Shown piece after piece: positions 9,589 through 21,154 of a stretch of 64,000 nt of DNA (positions are counted from its first letter, which is position 1; each line of letters begins with the position of its first letter). Both the position numbers and the translations under genes were made by a program. This DNA is from Lantana camara (taxonomy: Eukaryota; Streptophyta; Magnoliopsida; Lamiales; Verbenaceae), in assembly GCA_037501455.1 (NCBI GenBank), contig CM074859.1:93389894-93453893 (forward strand), read 5' to 3'. The notes below the pieces were generated by a model. That model searched no databases. It saw nothing but the letters and a program-made list of their open reading frames with translations, and was not told the DNA's origin.

Positions 9589-12090
9589 ATGGCATTAGAT
9601 TACACAGGCAAAAAAAACTCCAACACCCAAATATTGCAAGAACTCGAGGAACTCAGTCAGACACTGTTCCAAACCCACACTACAGCAACGACGACACGGA
9701 GAACCGCCTCTCTTGCCCTCCCACGAAGTGCAATCCCTCCAATCTCAGGCGGAGACAATGAAAAAGATGGCATTGCCCTCAACCCGAAACCGAGAACAAG
9801 GCGCTTGTCCTTATCGCCGTGGCGCTCCAAATCGAAGCTTGAAGCAGAAGAAACCGAACAGAGAGGGGGCCAAAGACCTAAAGAGAGCAAGAACAAGTTT
9901 GTAGACGAGCAGGTAACAGAAAAAAAAGGGATTTGGAGTTGGAAGCCAATTCGTGCACTAACACACATAGGCATGCCGAAGCTGAGCTGCTTGTTCTCTG
10001 TTGAAGTTGTTGCAGTTCAGGGTCTTCCTGCTTCCATGAACGGGCTCCGTTTATCTGTTTGTGTTAGGAAGAAAGAGAACAAAGATGGCACCGTCCAGAC
10101 GATGCCTTCCAGGGTTTCGGATGGAGGTGCTGATTTTGAAGAGACACTCTTCATAAGGTGTCATGTTTATTACACTCCTGCAAGTGGGACGAACAAGATG
10201 AAACTGGAGCCACGCCCGTTTTTAATATATGTCCTTGCTGTTGATGCTGAGGAGCTGGATTTTGGGAAACCGGGTGTGGATTTAAGTGGTTTGATTCAGG
10301 AATCGATTGAAAAGAATTTGGAAGGTACTAGAGTTAGACAATGGGATGTGAGTTATGATCTTTTGGGGAAAGCTAAGGGAGGTGAGCTTGTTTTGAAGCT
10401 TGGGTTTCAGATTATGGAGAAAGATGGGGGCGCCGGAATATACAGTCAGGATAAAACGGGAAAAGCAAGAAATTCACCTTCTGTTGCAAGAAAGCAGTCA
10501 AAAACGTCGTTTAGTGTTCCTAGCCCGAAAATATCGAGCAGAGAAGCATGGACTCCATTGGAGAAAGGAGGGCCGTCGGATATTCAAAGGATTGATGAGC
10601 TTAATCTTGACGAGCCACCTCCGTCGAAGAAGTCTGAGGAACCAGAGACGAAGATAGATGATAATGAACTCGACTTTGAAGTTGAGGACAAAGGAATCGA
10701 GATCCAAGATAAGGAAGAACAACAACAAGAGGAAGAAATTTCAAATTCAGAGACGAGTGAAGTTGTCAAGGAAGTTGTTGTTCAGGATCAAGCCCACGTG
10801 ACAAGAATGACTGAGCTTGATTCGATAGCTCAGCAGATAAAAGCTCTAGAATCTATGATGGGGGAGGAGAAAGAAATCAAAGCAGATGAAGAAACATCAT
10901 CACAGATATTAGATGCTGATGAAGATAAAGTAACAAGAGAATTTCTCCAAATGCTTGAGGATGCAGAAGGCGAAAACCTACTCTTTAGCAATGGCAATGA
11001 TGATGATATCCGTCATCTTAATGACAGCAACGAAAATATGGACGAGACAGAAACCGAAGTTTATTTACCTGACCTGGGGAAGGGATTGGGTTGTGTTGTC
11101 CAAACCAGAAATGGGGGTTATTTAGCAGCAATGAATCCTTTGGATATTGTGGTAGCACGCAAAGACACACCAAAACTGGCCATGCAGATGTCAAAGCCAA
11201 TGGTACTTCAATCAAAAAAGACTGGTTTCGAGCTTTTCCAGAAAATGGCAGCCATGGGTGTTGGAGAGCTAACCTCGGAGATATTTTCCTTAATGCCTAT
11301 GGATGATCTGCATGGAAAAACAGCAGAGCAGATAGCTTTTGAAGGCATGGCTTCGGCTATAATACAGGGAAGGAACAAAGAAGTCGCCACCTCGAGCGCT
11401 GCCCGCACAGTGACGGCTGTCAAGTCAATGGTTATTGCAATGAACAGTGGCAGAAAGGACAGGGTCTCAACCGGGATATGGAATGTGAGTGAAGAGCCAT
11501 TGATGATCGACGAGATCGTACCTTTCTCAATGCAGAAGATTGAGAGTATGGCAATGGAAGCTCTCAAGATTCAAGCAGATATGTCTGAAGAAGAGGCTCC
11601 GTTCGACGTTTCCCCACTCGATGCAAAAATAACTGCAGCTAATGGGAAAGTATACAATCACTTATTGGCTTCTGCTTCTCTAGTTGAGGATTGGGTAAAA
11701 GAGGATGATGTGACCATTTCTGTTGTGGTCCAGTTAAGGGATCCAGTTAGGCAGTATGAGGCAGTGGGGAGTCCTGTGATAGCATTAATTCATGCAACTT
11801 CTGTGAAGCAGAAATCAGCTTATAATGAGGAGAGGAGATATAAAGTGGCAAGCATGCAAGTTGGAGGGGTGAAAGTGTTTAGTTCGGGAAACAAGCATGT
11901 GTGGGATGCTGAGAGACAGAGACTCACAGCATTGCAATGGCTGATGGCATGTGGGATCGTGAAGGGAGCAAAGAAGGGAAGACGTGTTGGCTCTAAGGGA
12001 CCGGATCTTCTTTGGAGCATCTCGTCACGCATAATGGCTGATATGTGGCTCAAACCTATAAGAAACCCTGATGTCAAATTCACCAAGTAA
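9589..12090 (+). CDS. PMI1: PLASTID MOVEMENT IMPAIRED 1-type protein (NT-C2 domain)
   Basis: Intronless open frame of 833 residues, close to the length of Arabidopsis PMI1 (about 840). The N-terminus holds the ILQELEELSQTLF motif. An NT-C2 domain spans roughly residues 120-277, beginning after GIWSWKPIRALTHIG. A long acidic, low-complexity linker follows (about 290-500). The conserved C-terminal region begins at YLPDLGKGLGCVVQTRNGG (about 495) and includes the FELFQKMAAMG segment. PMI1 is a plant-specific plasma-membrane-associated protein needed for light-driven chloroplast and nuclear positioning through short actin filaments. The frame is complete and undamaged, in contrast to everything to its right. 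The first ATG is taken as the start because it immediately precedes the conserved N-terminal motif. PMI1-RELATED paralogues share this architecture; the short length and domain order fit PMI1 itself best. Confidence 0.9.
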   Translation: MALDYTGKKNSNTQILQELEELSQTLFQTHTTATTTRRTASLALPRSAIPPISGGDNEKDGIALNPKPRTRRLSLSPWRSKSKLEAEETEQRGGQRPKESKNKFVDEQVTEKKGIWSWKPIRALTHIGMPKLSCLFSVEVVAVQGLPASMNGLRLSVCVRKKENKDGTVQTMPSRVSDGGADFEETLFIRCHVYYTPASGTNKMKLEPRPFLIYVLAVDAEELDFGKPGVDLSGLIQESIEKNLEGTRVRQWDVSYDLLGKAKGGELVLKLGFQIMEKDGGAGIYSQDKTGKARNSPSVARKQSKTSFSVPSPKISSREAWTPLEKGGPSDIQRIDELNLDEPPPSKKSEEPETKIDDNELDFEVEDKGIEIQDKEEQQQEEEISNSETSEVVKEVVVQDQAHVTRMTELDSIAQQIKALESMMGEEKEIKADEETSSQILDADEDKVTREFLQMLEDAEGENLLFSNGNDDDIRHLNDSNENMDETETEVYLPDLGKGLGCVVQTRNGGYLAAMNPLDIVVARKDTPKLAMQMSKPMVLQSKKTGFELFQKMAAMGVGELTSEIFSLMPMDDLHGKTAEQIAFEGMASAIIQGRNKEVATSSAARTVTAVKSMVIAMNSGRKDRVSTGIWNVSEEPLMIDEIVPFSMQKIESMAMEALKIQADMSEEEAPFDVSPLDAKITAANGKVYNHLLASASLVEDWVKEDDVTISVVVQLRDPVRQYEAVGSPVIALIHATSVKQKSAYNEERRYKVASMQVGGVKVFSSGNKHVWDAERQRLTALQWLMACGIVKGAKKGRRVGSKGPDLLWSISSRIMADMWLKPIRNPDVKFTK

Positions 12091-13149
12091 ATGTTTTTCA
12101 GAATGTTTATTACACACGACAGAAAATAAGAAGATACGGTACTTCGTTCTTGCGTATATGTATTTCAATTCTTTAATATGTAAGTTCTGCCGCACTATAA
12201 GTTGTATGTCAATCTGTAAGGTTTTCAATATATCATCAAGAGCTTCAAGACACCTTTAATTTCAGGCTTTCAGCTGTAAAAACCAGACCCTCTATAGAAG
12301 AATTAGTTCTGATCAAGCTCAACACAGTTCAACTAATGTAATTGTTTATCCAACAGATTGCTGTATCATCACTCTATACATGAAAAACGGTGCATACAAA
12401 GCAAAAGGCGAACAATGTGTGTACCTAAAATCCAGCCTTCTCCAAGCAACTCTTTGAGAAATTTCGTCGAGCAGTTTGTGGGCAACTTAGAAGCTCCCAC
12501 GTAACGCATAAACATTATCCCCACCCCATGGAAAGATACAAGCATGTAAACATTGGTGCCACAATATTATAACTTAGTTCCCTTAGATCAATTCCTGGTA
12601 GTGCATAAATAGTTCGAGAATATAAGGATTTATCTAGTATACTTGGCATTTACTTTGATAACCATTACTTTTTTTCCCCTTAAACACACTCCTAAGTACC
12701 TAAAGGATTCAAACCCGGTCCTTATCTTGGAAAAAAAAACCCTTTATCCATTTGGATCGACTCCTATTACCTCTTTCATAACCATTAGTCCATTATTTGT
12801 ATGTAAAATTTGTTGAAATTCGGCACAAGGTATTTTATAGATAAATTTATTTCCCGGACAATATTAAATTCTTTCAGTAGGAATACGCAGAATAAAATCT
12901 ATAAAATAATAAAAATTAAAAATTTGTGGTACTTTATGTTACACGTTAATGTATTGACAATCAAGAGATAGATATTATATTATAGAGGTATATCCATCAA
13001 AATCCCTTGTTTTATTTGAAATTCGCGTAAAGAACCCCGTGTTATATAAAATTTTATGTTTTCAAATTTTGTACAAGAAACCTTATAACGGGCAATCGTA
13101 TTATATGCTCGGATTGTGCAAATTTTCTATAAAAAAAAATGTGATTTTT
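12091..13149. other. 3' flank of the PMI1-type gene
   Basis: No coding region recognised. The first 200 bp probably contain the 3' UTR and poly(A) site. The rest is AT-rich intergenic DNA. From about 12985 the text (CATCAAAATCCCTTG, AAAGAACCCCG, AAGAAACCTTA) has the spaced-repeat look of a short non-autonomous element, but termini could not be defined. Confidence 0.4.
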
Positions 13150-13154
13150 GTATT

Positions 13155-13278
13155 TGATCGAGTCGATAATCCGACTGTTGTGTGCTTGAGCGGGCTTCGA
13201 GCAACCACTTAGAATTTATATTGATATGGATCCTCAACCTGGTATATGAGCTGCGAGAATGAAAGCAAACGTGAACTG
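13155..13278 (-). mobile_element. Terminal fragment of a Tat-like gypsy LTR
   Basis: Closely matches 57351-57474, the inner end of the LTR at 57351-57953. It begins TGATCGAGTCGATAAT and is preceded by GTATT (13150-13154), the same five bases that follow the right-hand LTR at 57954-57958. It joins directly to a different LTR fragment at 13279, so the rest of this LTR has been lost. Confidence 0.75.
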
Positions 13279-15272
13279 CATAACAATCTACTTACCTCCC
13301 CGTGTCACTTCATGGATTTTCCCTCCAACAAGGTGCATGGCTCGGAAGAGGCACACGGTTTGGAGCATAACTTAACATTGCCAAAGTTCAACAAACCAAA
13401 AACGAGCATACATAGGTCTGTACATAGCGTATGATACTTTAAGGCGTAAGGCTAAGTCATAAAATACATATTTTGCACGTATCTACATATACTTAAGGCT
13501 TAATAAATCGCATGCATTAAAAACCGAGCATATAAGTTCGGGTCAATAACTATAATCCTAAACTCACCTTACACCGACGAAGCCGTAAACAAGACGATTG
13601 GTCCATCCCAAAACCTTCACGAGTAGTAGGTCACCACCCCGGGTGCCCTATACAAACTAAACACAACGAAAGGCTTAGGTTCAAGAATGAACTATATAGA
13701 CGCACGACGAATGCTTATGTATGCAAGAGATGCAATCACGTCCATACAACCTATTTTATAAAAATAAAAGACATCACATATCATAACATATCAATTTATA
13801 AGCATATAATATGTTAAGAAGACGTTCATGTGCACAATCAATGCCTAGCACAACATCTAAACATATAACAAGGTGCACATGTGATTCGTGTACGAAATTC
13901 ACATAACTCAAGCCACTTAAGTTGCATAAAAGATCAAATACAGACACTAAAGCATGATATAACAACTTATCAACAAGTTCGGGGGTAGAAAGGTACAAGT
14001 AAAGCGGAATAAAAACACGAGAATGGGGTTCTGAGTGAGATGGGGCTAAAGCTGAAAGTTTTCCAAATTGCACAAGCTGTAAAAAAAAGGGGCATATCTT
14101 GAGTTTCCAAAATTCAAATTGAGTTTTGTTTGTTGGAAAATAAACTAGACATACAGGTCTTTCCAAAAGCGCATGACTCAAATTGTGATTCAAAATAGTC
14201 CGAAAATGGTGTAGGTTTGAATTCGAATGAAAGCAGGATATCAATGAAGTGGCGACACAATTTTAGAATGGTTATAACTCACAAACCAAAAAAGATATTG
14301 ACAAGCCATAAAAAGGAGAGTGTTTTATACTTAAAGAGGTTGATTGTGTTAAAATTTCAGCTCAATACGAGATCATTTGAATGAGTAACGATCATGTCCA
14401 TTTTCCAGTGCATCCTCAGTCATGGGGGTGACTGAGTCCAGGAGTTCAGCCCCAACCCAGTCACGGGGATGAACCCCTCCAAGGTAAAAAAACCAGCCAC
14501 AGGGGTGACTCAAGGCAGCAAAGAAGCTCCAAATCCAGCCATTTGCATGGCTGAACGAAAGGCAAAGCAGAGCAAGGCAACATAATGCAAGCAACAACCA
14601 ATAAAACTCAAGTCTAATTCATGAATTGGAACCTCTAAAGCATGCTTAAACACTTAGGCACATAATTTGGGCAAAAAATAAAGGATTAAACATGTCTCCA
14701 TTAATGCACATTCAAGCTCATATAATGGGTTTCTTGAATATCCTAACAATCAAGGAAAATAACATTATAAATGCATCAATATACATGTTAACAATCATAT
14801 ATGTCACAATGGGAACAAATGATTCAAGTATCATGCCATTCTTGCAATTTTTCACATAAAAGCACTATTCATCATCTTCTTCATGAGCAACCAAATCATG
14901 GATTAAAAAACAAAATGTTGGTATGAGAAGAAAACTCATGACGAGAGGCGTGAGAATTTTACCTCGAATCGTCGGAGAAGGGAAGGATGATGAAGAATTT
15001 GAGCAGTTAAGGATGAAAATGGCCATGGCTTGGGTTTCTTCCTTCTCCCTCCTTTACCGTGGCTGCAACATTTCACAATGGGGAGGGAAACGGGTTGGGT
15101 CCAAGAAATGGGTCGGTTCGAAAGTATTCGCTCTAATTGGATCGGATTTTAAAGCAAGGAGGGTTCAAACGACTTCAGAAAAAGGCGAGGCTAGTTCCGT
15201 TGGATTCAAATCTTTGAAATGAATCTAATGGCAAAATCAGAATTCGAATTCAAATCCTCGAGCTCAAGTTAT
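13279..15272 (-). mobile_element. Tekay-like LTR fragment
   Basis: Homologous to the LTR at 59440-62670: shared blocks include GAGGCACACGGTTTG, the GTACATAGC block, and near the right edge CAAATCCTCGAGCTCAAG against CGAGTTCTCGAGCTCAAG at about 62430. The left part is missing, and the right side is interrupted at 15272 by the Ty1/copia insertion. No coding capacity. It carries a decayed palindrome cluster at 14416-14553. Confidence 0.75.
14416..14553. repeat. Decayed palindrome cluster
   Basis: 14416-14435 is an almost perfect palindrome with arms TCAGTCA/TGACTGA. Related, weaker sites follow near 14457 (CAGTCACGGGGATG), 14494 (CAGCCACAGGGGTGACT) and 14536-14553 (arms CAGCCAT/ATGGCTG). The placement resembles the clusters in the other Tekay-like LTRs of this window. 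Confidence 0.65.
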
Positions 15273-17218
15273 TGTTGGAAAACACGAATCAGAAAGCAGC
15301 GGAATTTAAAAAAAAATTCCCAACAAAAGGACCTTGAACTCGCAATCGTGTAACCAAATTCGTAAAGATCGAAAACTTACTTTTCTTTTATTCTTTCTTG
15401 AAGCGTTTCAAGCCACCCAAGAACGCTCTTCTCGCGGCTTGATCCCCTCTCTTTGGCAAAGCTCGAATCTTCAAACTTCTAACTTGAAGCTCTCTAGAGA
15501 TAGTCCACCAACTTGATCACAATCTAACTAGTAAGGATGCTAGTTCTCTAGTTAGTGTTTAGGCTTAACCTAGGGTTTCGTTTATCTTGGAGAAAGGATG
15601 GTGTTCAACACATGAACCAAAAGAATTGCCAGCCAATTCGCTCCTAGAGGAGCTCGAGCTCCCCTATTTATAAGAGGGGGAGTGCCGAAATTCCTAGTCC
15701 TTAATGGGCTAGGATTTTGGTCTCTCTCTCTCCTATTACTTGATCATCAAGTAATTTTGACTTTGACTTTGAATTATAATTCAAATCAACTTTCAAGAGA
15801 GCTAAAAATATCCAAACTAATTTTGGATAATTTTATACTTTATTTATTTAAAATAAATAACTTATTTTTTATCTAATTAATTAATTCATAATTAATTAAC
15901 TAGATTATTTTCTCCAAAATAAGACTTTCTTTTTAATTCCAAATTAAACCAAAGTCTATTAAATAATTAACACATTTAATTATTTAATATATATATACAA
16001 TATATATATATATTCACACGTGTGGGACACGTGTCACAAGGACACGTGTCACTCACGTGACCCACACGTGTGGAACCCTCTAGGCCCGATTAACTCGTTT
16101 AATCATTTTTAAGCCTCAACTCATGTAACCAAGTTGTTGTGTGTGACCCTCTAGGTTCTCAATTCAATTAGCAGTGGCCCTAATTAATTAATTCACTAAT
16201 TAATTAATCAGTCCACATATTAAACGACCATAGTCTAGCAACAGGTGTTTAACCCCTAGCTGAATTGGAATGTTCGGATTCGACAGAACCTTTAAGTCAT
16301 TGATTCATGTGAGATACAATCCTCCCACTTACTATCTCTCAACCAAGATCTAGGGCAAGGGAATAATCAGAACCCTAATAATCCGGTCTTAAAGCTAAGT
16401 GCATTTCATATCCATTTAATCTCAATCCAAGAAACCCTTTTCTTGATGTCTTGATCTACTGCCTTGGCCAAGGACTCCATATGGCATATGAATGACTTAC
16501 ACAATAAGAGATCACCTTGCAAATGCAAGTGTAGGTCCTTTCGTGATTCTCATTCACTTTCATGAATCACTTGTGCAGCCCCAGCATAAGCCTTGAATCA
16601 GTTGTCTAAGGCGACACCCTTTAAAGCTTATACCTAAGACTACAGAGTTAACTCATAAAGTGACAAGGAACCTCAAGTCTAAGGATCAATTAATCACATC
16701 AATGACTCGTGAGATATTTCCTAATCTGGAAGTTTCTATTTCCTGAAATAGAAACTTCATTTCCCATTTAGGAATGTTCTCACACGGGGCACCTCAGTCA
16801 ACTTACTTATTAAAGTAAGCACCCTCATGTATCACGCATGTATCAACTATACACTTTGCACCTCCATGAAACAAGGTGGTCCTTCTTAAGGGCGTGATCC
16901 CACAAGCAAGCCTTAGAGGAGTCAGGTTGACACTCCCACTGTCTGTAGGACTCATCGGCTTGGAGTATTTTACTAATCATGACTTATGTGATATAGGGCT
17001 CGTTTCATAAACCATTTCACCTAAATGCTAGAGTCCTAAAGTCATCAGGATTAGGGGAGTTCTCATACATGCACAGCTAAAGTAAACGCATACCAAACAA
17101 GAGCATATAAAGAAGTGTTGCCTCAATTCGTTATTTCATTCAAAGATTGTCTGTGATTACAATAAGGAAAAGCACAAAGCAGATATACAATCGGCTTTCT
17201 AGGGCACTATTCCTAACA
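15273..17218 (-). repeat. Copia 3' LTR
   Basis: 1946 bp, TGTTGG...TAACA, uninterrupted. Contains the ACACGTGTGG/CCACACGTGT-rich block at 16014-16074 (several overlapping CACGTG palindromes), a possible regulatory cluster within U3. Confidence 0.92.
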
Positions 17219-17232
17219 ATCTCCCACTTGCC
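17219..17232 (-). other. Copia polypurine tract
   Basis: Read on the minus strand this is GGCAAGTGGGAGAT directly before the 3' LTR, the expected place and composition of the plus-strand primer. Confidence 0.7.
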
Positions 17233-17234
17233 CG

Positions 17235-18992
17235 TCAAAGCCATTCTAAAGCTACTCTAAGTCCCATCTTCTGAAGATGACCTTGGAAAGCTTCTCGACT
17301 AAGGGGTTTAGTAAGTGGATCTGCCACGTTCTCTGCTGATGTGACCCTCTCAATTTGCACATCTCCTCTTTTGATAATATCACGGATTAGGTGATACTTC
17401 CTCATAATGTGCTTGGTCCGTTGGCGAGATCTTGGTTCTCTTGCTTGAGCAACCGCCCCAGTGTTGTCACAAAACACAGTAATGGGGTATTTCATGCTAG
17501 GAACAACATTCAACTCTTGAATGAAGTTTCTAATCCAAACACCTTCCTTAGCTGCATCATTTGCAGCTAAGTATTCGGTCTCAGTGGTCGAATCTGCAGT
17601 GGTAGTTTGCTTGGAACTCTTCCAACTCACTGCTCCGCCGTTTAGGCAGAAAATGTATCCTGACATTGACTTAAAATCATCTGAGTCAGATGCAAAGCTT
17701 GCATCGCAGTATCCTTCGACAGTAAGATCTTTCTGACCTCCGTAAACTAAGAATAAATCTTTAGTACTTTTCAAGTACTTAAGAATATTCTTCACGGCAG
17801 CCCAGTGACCATCTCCAGGGTCAGATTGGAAACGACTTGTTACACTAAGTGCATAAGCCACATCCGGTCGAGTACATAACATTGCATACATTATGCTACC
17901 TATTGCTGATGCATAAGGTGTATGAGTCATTCTTTCCTTCTCAAGGTTAGTCTTAGGACACATCTTCTTTGAAAGACATGTTCCTACACTCATAGGAAGG
18001 TTCTTAACCTTTGCTGACTCCATATTGAATCTCTTCAATACTTTGTCAATGTACATCGATTGTGATAGTCCTATTAACCTTCTAGATCTATCTCTATAGA
18101 TTTTAATTCCAAGGATATAGGACGCATCACCAAGATCTTTCATCTCGAATTGGTTCGATAACCATAACTTAGTTACTTTCATGTCATCCTTCGAATTCCC
18201 AATAAGAAGGATGTCATCAACATAAAGTACTAAGAATTGCAGTGAGGTCTCCAATTCCTTTCTATACACACAAGACTCATTCGAAATTTGAATGAAGCCA
18301 AACGCTTTGACTGATTCATCAAATCGAATGTTCCAATTCCTAGAAGCCTGTTTCAATCCATAGATTGATCTTTGGAGTTTGCAAACCTTTTGCTCACTCC
18401 CACTGAATGTGAAACCTATGGGTTGCTCCATATAAATGTCTTTGTCAATGTCACCATTGAGAAAGGCAGTTTTCACATCCATTTGCCATATCTCATAGTC
18501 ATAATATGCAGCAATGGCAAGCATGATCCGAATAGACTTTTGCATTGCAACTGGCGAAAAAGTTTCATCAAAGTCCTCGCCGGGTCTTTGAGTGAATCCT
18601 TTTGGAACCAGTCTTGCTTTGTAGGCTGCAATGCTTCCATCAACTCCAAGCTTTCTCTTAAAGATACATTTGCAACCTATGGGTTTGACCCCATCAGGCA
18701 AATCTACCAAGGTCCAAACTTGGTTGGAGTTCATGGAGTCCAATTCGGATTTCATAGCTTCTATCCACTGTTCAGAGTCAGAATCTGAAAGTGCCTCCTC
18801 ATGTGTTAAAGGATCATTATCCTTTTGAGAGATTTCATGGAAGAATCCATACCATCTCTCCGGATGTCTAGGAGTGCGTTCAGAACGCCTTAGAGAAGGA
18901 TTTTCATATGTATCAAAATTCGTGATTGGTTGTGGTTGATCAGTAGGGGACGTTTCTTCAGTGGGTGGTGTGGGATCACTTTGTACTTCTTA
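17235..18992 (-). pseudogene. Copia pol, reverse transcriptase-RNase H part
   Basis: Open part 17235-18755 (506 residues), preceded by in-frame linker sequence back to a stop at 18990-18992. The reverse transcriptase shows the FLNGDIDKDIYMEQP and YVDDILLIG motifs (the catalytic DD pair), then GLKQASRNW. RNase H follows with YCDASFASD and the AVSWKSSKQ and TETEYLA segments near the C-terminus. These catalytic motifs look intact. The TAA at 18990-18992 lies in the integrase-RT linker and separates this part from the integrase, so it cannot be made as part of one polyprotein. Confidence 0.9.
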
Positions 18993-19427
18993 TAATTCTA
19001 TGATCTTGCCTTTCTTTTCTTTAAGGAACGGTTCCTCAAGAAAAGTGGCATTTCTGTAAACAAACACCTTTTGCTCAGATTGATCATAGAAGTAATATCC
19101 TATGGATTCCTTAGGATAACCTACAAAGTAGCATAAGTTAGAACGAGATTCTAACTTATCTCCCACTGTCCTCTTCACGTAAGCAGGACAACCCCAAATT
19201 CTCAAGTAAGAATAACTAGGGATTTTACCATGCCACATTTCATAGGGCGTTTTAGGGACTGACTTAGAGAGAACTAGATTCAGAATCTTTGCTGCACTTT
19301 CTAGGGCATAACCCCAGAAAGAAGGTGGTAAGTCAGTGAAACTCATCATTGAACGAACCATATCAAGTAAGGTTCGATTCCTTCTCTCAGAAACTCCATT
19401 AAGCTGAGGAGTTCCCGGAGGAGTCAC
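18990..19427 (-). pseudogene. Copia integrase C-terminal part
   Basis: 145 codons holding the third acidic residue of the integrase core (E in NGVSERRNRTLLD) and the following conserved YEMWHGKIPSYSYLRIWGCP segment. It is in a different frame from the upstream gag-integrase part, offset by what looks like a one-base deletion at about 19427, and it ends at the stop at 18990. Confidence 0.85.
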
Positions 19428-21154
19428 TGAGAGATAATCCCATTATCTTTGAGATGATTAAGGAATTCTTCACTAAGATACTCGCCTCCTCGATCAGATC
19501 GAAGTGCTTTGATCTTGTGACCAGTTTGGTTCTCAAACTCCTTTTGAAATTCTAAGAATTTCTCAAAAGCTTCAGATTTAAACTTCATTAAGTATACATA
19601 ACCATACCGACTAAAATCATCAGTAAAGGTTATGAAATACTGATGATTGTTTCTAGTGCTTACACTAAGCGGTCCACAAACATCAGTATGGATCAAATCC
19701 AAAACCTTAGTGGCACGTTCCACAGTTCCTTTAAAAGGGACTTTGGACATTTTTCCTTTGAGACAGGATTCGCAAGAAGTCAACTCCTTAAGATCATTTT
19801 CAGAGAATGATCCTAAAGTGTTTATCTTGCTAATTCTGTTCTTGGAAATGTGTCCTAATCTAGCATGCCATAAGGGAGCTGAAACTTTGTCATCTCTCTT
19901 ACACTTCGTTTCTCGTTGTATATTCATAATATTGATATTTTGAGTTAGGTAAAGTCCATTACTTAGAGTACCGATGTGAACGGAAGAGTTGTTCCGTTTG
20001 ATAAAGTATTTACCATTCTTAATATAAGTTTCATAACCTTCACAATCTAAAATTGGAACAGAAATTATATTACGAATAATGCTCGGTACATAAAGGACTT
20101 TATTTAATACTAACTCAAAACTACCTAAATCTAATCTAATTGTGCCTAAAGCTCGAGCTTCAACATTTGAGCCATCGTCGATCTTCAAGACACGTTCTCC
20201 TTCTTTGAGTTGTTGGACTTCACTTAGCATCTGTACATCATTACAGATATGAGTTCCACAACCGGTATCAAGTACCCAAGAACTAGAATTAATAGAAAGA
20301 TTTACTTCAACGAGAAAGATTCCTTTCTTTAGAGTAGCCTTGTACTTTGGCCAGTTTCTCCTCCAATTTCCCGCTTTGCCACAATGGAAGCAAACATCCT
20401 CTTTCTGATCACGCTTCTTCTTTTGGGCCTTCCCCTTCGAAATGCCACCAGTGGGCCTAAGGGGTTTCTTCTTCTTCTTTTGGGCTTTCTTGCCCTTACC
20501 TTTAGAAGGCCCAGAAGAGGAAGATGGAGCATTCAACATCAAAACCTTATTGTCCTTCTTGATCGTGCTTTCAGCAGTCACAAGCTGACTAATCAGCTCA
20601 GCTACAGTAGCACCAGCATGATTCATGTTGAAGTTAAGGACAAATGGGTTGAATGATGGTGGGAGCGAAGCTAGCAACAAATCCACTGAAAGCTCATCTT
20701 TCAGTGGCATGTCCATGGAGGCAAGTTTCTCAGTAAGGGCAAGAAACTTGAGTCCATATTCATGGACACTTGAACCTTCCCTCATTCTCAAGTGGAAAAA
20801 TTCCTTTGAAGTGTTATACCTTGTAACACGTTCATGAGGGCGGTAAAGTTGCTCTAAGTGGTCGTAAATCTCCCAAGCGAATTCCATGGCCTCATGTTGC
20901 CTTTGCAAGTCCGAAGACATGTTAGCCAACATAAGGCAACGGGCTTGGAGATTATCATCCTTCCACATCTGAATCGCGTCCCGCTCGGCCCGAGTGGGAG
21001 CCTCCCCTTCGGGACTAGGCTCCCCTTCGAAGAGAACATAAGTTCTCTTCTCAGAATCTAAAATGATTTTTAGATTCCTCAGCCAATCAAAATAGTTGGG
21101 ACCAGTCAACTTGTTTGACTCGAGGATCGATACAAGAGGGTTTTTGGTTGCCAT
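19424..21154 (-). pseudogene. Copia gag, protease and integrase N-terminal part
   Basis: 576 codons. Gag fills residues 1-250. The zinc knuckle has C255 and C258, but asparagine at 263 and tryptophan at 268 where the third and fourth ligands (H, C) should be, so it is broken. The protease active site is DTG at D296. The integrase HHCC zinc site is H430, H435, C461, C464, and the first two core acids are D491 and D554. The frame ends at a TGA (19424-19426) where homologous polyproteins continue, consistent with a single-base deletion. Known family role: Ty1/copia gag-pol makes the virus-like particle, protease, integrase and reverse transcriptase. This copy is not functional. Confidence 0.9.

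Noticed and set aside
9657..12086. Minus-strand open frames opposite the PMI1-type gene
   Set aside because: No domain or conservation; shadows of the 833-residue plus-strand frame.
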